This document shows, in pieces, positions 4,834 through 5,705 of a DNA stretch of 5,705 nt. The stretch spans positions 1 to 5,705 of the forward strand of contig DUUU01000079.1 in assembly GCA_012841485.1 (NCBI GenBank). Direction: 5' to 3'. Each line of letters begins with the position of its first letter. The stretch's first letter is position 1. The notes beneath the pieces are model-generated. The model saw only the letters and a program-made list of their open reading frames with translations, made no database searches and was not told the origin of the DNA. Made by a program: the position numbers and the translations under genes. This stretch comes from Armatimonadota bacterium. GTDB lineage: Bacteria > Armatimonadota > JAAZEB01.

Positions 4834-5595
4834 ATGCTTGATACCGTGGACGGCTTCCTGTTGGACCTGGATGGAACTTGCTATCTGGGGGATCGCGCGA
4901 TTGAGGGAGCGCCCGAGTTCGTGGCGCGCTGCCGGGCGCGCGGCAAGCGCGTTCTCTGGCTCACCAACAACTGCTCGCGCACCGCGACCGAGTACGCCGA
5001 AAAGCTGCGCCGCCTCGGCTTCGAGGCCACGCCACGCGACATCTTCACATCCGGAGATGCGACGATACAGGTGCTCGGAAGCGAGGGCGTCACCCGCGTC
5101 TTCCTTCTCGGCACCCCCAGCCTGGAGGAGCAATTCCGACAGGCTGGCATCGCCCCCACAGCCACCGATCCAGAGCGAGTCGTCGTGGGCTTTGACCTGG
5201 GTCTCACTTACGACAAGCTGAAGGAGGCGTGCCGCCTCATCCGCGCCGGCGTGCCCTGGCTCGCCACCCATCCTGATCTCAACTGCCCAACCATCGAGGG
5301 CCCCATCCCCGATTGCGGCGCCATCTGTGCCTTGATCACCGCGTCAACGGGCACCCACCCGCGAGTGATCGGGAAGCCCGAGGCGGGAATGGCGGAAGCG
5401 GCTGCACGGCGCATCGGCCTGCCCCGACAGCGGCTCGCCATGGTAGGCGACCGTCTCTACACCGACATTCGCATGGCCCGAGAGAACCAGATGACGGCGA
5501 TCCTCGTCCTCTCCGGGGAAGCCTCCAGGGAAGACGTTGCGCAGTCGCCCTTCCAACCGCACCATATCATTCCTTCGCTGGCTTCCCTCCTCTGA
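4834..5595 (+). CDS. HAD superfamily class IIA hydrolase (NagD/p-nitrophenylphosphatase-like)
   Basis: The 253-residue product is a cytoplasmic phosphatase of the HAD-IIA group, of normal length. Motif I is FLLDLDGTCYLG, with Asp11 the nucleophile and Asp13 the acid/base. Motif II is WLTNNCSR, with Thr44 and Asn45. Motif III is the lysine in VIGKPEAGM (Lys181). Motif IV is MVGDRLYTDI, with Asp206 and Asp211 as magnesium ligands. Between motifs II and III lies a C2-type cap (about 75-175), including VVGFDLGLTYDKL and ATHPDLNCPTIEG, both typical of NagD and related phosphoglycolate or sugar-phosphate phosphatases. The exact substrate is not readable; these enzymes often repair or recycle small phosphorylated metabolites. 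The ATG at 4834 places motif I at the usual distance from the N-terminus, although no Shine-Dalgarno is visible before it; no other start fits better. The stop is TGA at 5593-5595. It is transcribed alone, divergent from the phospholipase-like gene. Confidence 0.93.
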   Translation: MLDTVDGFLLDLDGTCYLGDRAIEGAPEFVARCRARGKRVLWLTNNCSRTATEYAEKLRRLGFEATPRDIFTSGDATIQVLGSEGVTRVFLLGTPSLEEQFRQAGIAPTATDPERVVVGFDLGLTYDKLKEACRLIRAGVPWLATHPDLNCPTIEGPIPDCGAICALITASTGTHPRVIGKPEAGMAEAAARRIGLPRQRLAMVGDRLYTDIRMARENQMTAILVLSGEASREDVAQSPFQPHHIIPSLASLL

Positions 5596-5630
5596 GGAGC
5601 TCCGTTCGTTTACCGCGCGCCAATGGTTCC

Positions 5631-5670
5631 GTAACCTGGTTGTTACAATCCGACGGTATAATGAGGTTAC
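5631..5670 (+). promoter_or_regulatory. Operator candidate: GTAAC/GTTAC half-sites flanking a -10 box
   Basis: GTAAC (5631-5635) and GTTAC (5642-5646) form an inverted repeat with a 6-base spacer in the region where a -35 element would lie. AGGTTAC (5664-5670) is the exact reverse complement of GTAACCT (5631-5637) and sits at the expected transcription start. TTGTTACAA (5640-5648) is itself a perfect odd palindrome. This looks like a regulator-binding region; the regulator is unknown. Confidence 0.4.
5657..5662 (+). promoter_or_regulatory. Consensus -10 box (TATAAT) reading out of the window
   Basis: TATAAT is a perfect match to the housekeeping sigma -10 hexamer in an otherwise GC-rich, gene-free stretch after the HAD stop. 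No good -35 occurs 16-18 bases upstream (the sequence there is ACCTGG); TTGTTA at 5640 is only 11 bases away, which is too close. The promoter would start transcription near 5669 and serve a gene beyond the right edge. Confidence 0.6.
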
Positions 5671-5684
5671 AGAACGCCAGGCGG

Positions 5685-5703
5685 GGCGGCGCCGTGTGCC
5701 GCC
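5685..5703 (+). other. Hairpin at the right edge, downstream of the putative promoter
   Basis: GGCGGC (5685-5690) and GCCGCC (5698-5703) can pair over six bases around a 7-nt loop. It would fall about 16 bases into the transcript from the TATAAT promoter. The window ends here, so its extent and role cannot be judged. Confidence 0.25.
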
Positions 5704-5705
5704 TC

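Noticed and set aside
5640..5645. TTGTTA as a -35 box for the TATAAT at 5657
   Set aside because: The spacer would be only 11 bases, well below the usable 15-19 range. It is better explained as part of the GTAAC/GTTAC palindrome.

Overview
The window is a GC-rich bacterial chromosomal segment with five protein-coding genes, one of them cut by the left edge. It holds no rRNA, tRNA, CRISPR array, transposase or phage gene that I can see. Start codons include GTG and TTG, and two of the five genes have clear purine-rich ribosome binding sites, so this is bacterial DNA. The phylum cannot be fixed from sequence alone. The gene mix (a DegT-type aminotransferase, a short secreted M23 peptidase, YvcK, a metal-dependent phospholipase-C-like protein and a class IIA HAD phosphatase) would fit Armatimonadota, Chloroflexota or a related Gram-positive-like lineage, but that is a low-confidence guess.

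Layout, left to right. 1-981 (+) is the 3' part of a PLP-dependent DegT/AHBA-synthase-like aminotransferase. 982-1157 is a convergent gap filled by two long inverted repeats, of 20 bp and about 21 bp. 1158-1640 (-) is a small exported M23 (LytM-type) peptidase with an SD-backed TTG start. 1641-2277 is a 637-bp divergent gap without a convincing gene; it has many hairpins, six copies of GGGCAT/ATGCCC and a possible alternative-folding leader in front of the next gene. 2278-3378 (+) is yvcK. A 22-bp convergent gap (3379-3400) carries a small hairpin. 3401-4702 (-) is a zinc-dependent phospholipase C/S1-P1-nuclease-like protein fused to a carbohydrate-binding-like beta-sandwich. 4703-4833 is a divergent gap with no recognisable signal. 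4834-5595 (+) is a HAD-IIA phosphatase. 5596-5705 contains a perfect TATAAT box surrounded by GTAAC/GTTAC half-sites and reads out of the window.

Gene order alternates in strand (+ - + - +), so no two neighbours here form an operon; each appears to be its own transcription unit. The clearest functional link is the divergent pair M23 peptidase/yvcK, since both families act on the cell envelope (peptidoglycan cleavage, and a UDP-GlcNAc-binding regulator of cell-wall and carbon metabolism). The long gap between them is the most interesting non-coding part. I do not see strong evidence for a new multi-gene system; the coding content is mostly ordinary housekeeping or accessory genes, and the worthwhile leads are the non-coding structures and the unusual phospholipase-like fusion.
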